From positions 1 through 6,058 of the forward strand of contig JAEZMC010000121.1 in the NCBI GenBank assembly GCA_023435805.1: DNA of 6,058 nt, in the 5' to 3' direction. The position numbers and the translations under genes are program-made. The notes beneath the pieces were generated by a model. It did not search any database. It saw only the letters and a list, made by a program, of their open reading frames with translations, and had not been told where the DNA came from. Below are positions 5,422-6,058 of this stretch, piece by piece. Every line of letters begins with the position of its first letter. Positions within the stretch are counted from its first letter, which is position 1. This DNA is from Bacillota bacterium (GTDB taxonomy: Bacteria > Bacillota > Clostridia > Acetivibrionales > DTU013).

Positions 5422-6058
5422 CACCTACATCAGCATTAAGGCACTGCTGGACGAACTGGGGATAGAATGCATCATACCTCCGTTCAACAACAAGAAGGCA
5501 CTGGAGCTTGGAACCAGATATGTTTCGGAGATGGCATGCCTGCCGCTGAAGATCAATATAGGAAATTATATACAGGCATTTGAAATGGGAGCGGACACCA
5601 TCCTGATGGCCGGGGGCTGTGGGCCGTGCAGATTTGGTTATTACAGCCAGATGCACATGGAAATACTCAAAGACGCTGGCTATGAGATGGATATCATTAC
5701 GCTGGAGCTGATCAACGGGAATGTGCCGGAGCTTATCAAACGGATACGAAAGCTTGCCGGTACGTCCGGAATTTTAAAAACGCCGGCGCTGGTGGTATTG
5801 ACCGCAAAGCTTGCCAGCAGGGTGGATGAGCTGGAAAAGCTGACGTTTATGCTGCGGGCAAGGGAGCTGAAGCCGGGATCGGTGGACGCCATATACCGGA
5901 ATTTTAGGGCAAATGCTCTGCAGTCAAAAGGCTTTAAAGGAATCAGCGTATTGATGGACAAAACAGAGGAAGAGCTTCGGGGAGTGAAGGTGAAGCAAGA
6001 TGCCAAACCTCTCAAGGTCGGAGTTGTGGGTGAAATTTATACGGGCATCGAACCGTTT
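5393..6058 (+). CDS. Second activase-related HgdB-like protein, 3' end outside window
   Basis: An open frame of 222 codons running off the right edge. The ATG has GGAG (5381-5384) 8 nt upstream, inside the preceding gene, which it overlaps by 29 nt; translational coupling is likely. The product starts KITFPHLGNTYISIKALLDELG and has ACLPLK (Cys49) and MAGGCGPCRFGYYSQ (Cys76, Cys79), the cysteine pattern seen in 2-hydroxyacyl-CoA dehydratase-related components that hold a [4Fe-4S] cluster. The visible end, LKVGVVGEIYTGIEPF (207-222), opens the second domain of the family, so perhaps 130-160 residues remain outside. Its N-terminal half parallels that of the preceding protein (CLPLK against CLPVK, at nearly the same distance from the start), so the two are probably ancient relatives working together. 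A partner ATPase activase gene is expected further downstream but is not visible. Confidence 0.83.
   Translation, partial: MKITFPHLGNTYISIKALLDELGIECIIPPFNNKKALELGTRYVSEMACLPLKINIGNYIQAFEMGADTILMAGGCGPCRFGYYSQMHMEILKDAGYEMDIITLELINGNVPELIKRIRKLAGTSGILKTPALVVLTAKLASRVDELEKLTFMLRARELKPGSVDAIYRNFRANALQSKGFKGISVLMDKTEEELRGVKVKQDAKPLKVGVVGEIYTGIEPF

Overview
The window looks like a chromosomal segment of a Firmicute, most likely an anaerobic member of the Clostridia. The reasons are a clostridial-type class II fructose-bisphosphate aldolase of 309 residues, a pair of proteins from the oxygen-sensitive 2-hydroxyacyl-CoA dehydratase/activase superfamily, and strong purine-rich Shine-Dalgarno sites. 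Base composition is close to half GC by eye. The assignment rests on gene content and is not a species call. All six genes lie on the + strand; no RNA gene, CRISPR array, insertion sequence or prophage gene was seen.

Region 1 (1-3189) is a sugar-utilisation cassette. It holds the C-terminal part of a LacI/GalR-type repressor whose DNA-binding domain lies before the window, a PfkB/ribokinase-family kinase 13 nt downstream, and after a 93-nt gap a protein of the L-fucose isomerase fold. A long hairpin with a short T-run follows. The set reads as regulator, kinase and isomerase for one sugar or sugar-like compound, but the substrate cannot be read from the sequence. The 93-nt gap contains a perfect 7-bp inverted repeat. 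By a remembered alignment, the isomerase-like protein lacks the metal-binding glutamate of FucI, so its chemistry is open.

Region 2 (3190-4328) is a self-contained unit: an AT-rich promoter region, the class II aldolase gene and a textbook intrinsic terminator. The aldolase has the full catalytic set and looks like the glycolytic enzyme. It could also split the product of an upstream kinase/isomerase route, but the terminator between them argues for separate expression.

Region 3 (4329-6058) starts a new operon of two overlapping genes for activase-related proteins (DUF2229/HgdB-like). The first is complete and probably starts at TTG; the second overlaps it by 29 nt and runs off the window. 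The two share a Cys-Leu-Pro-x-Lys module and look like related halves that in many anaerobes are fused to an ASKHA-type ATPase activase. Such an ATPase gene may follow just outside the window.
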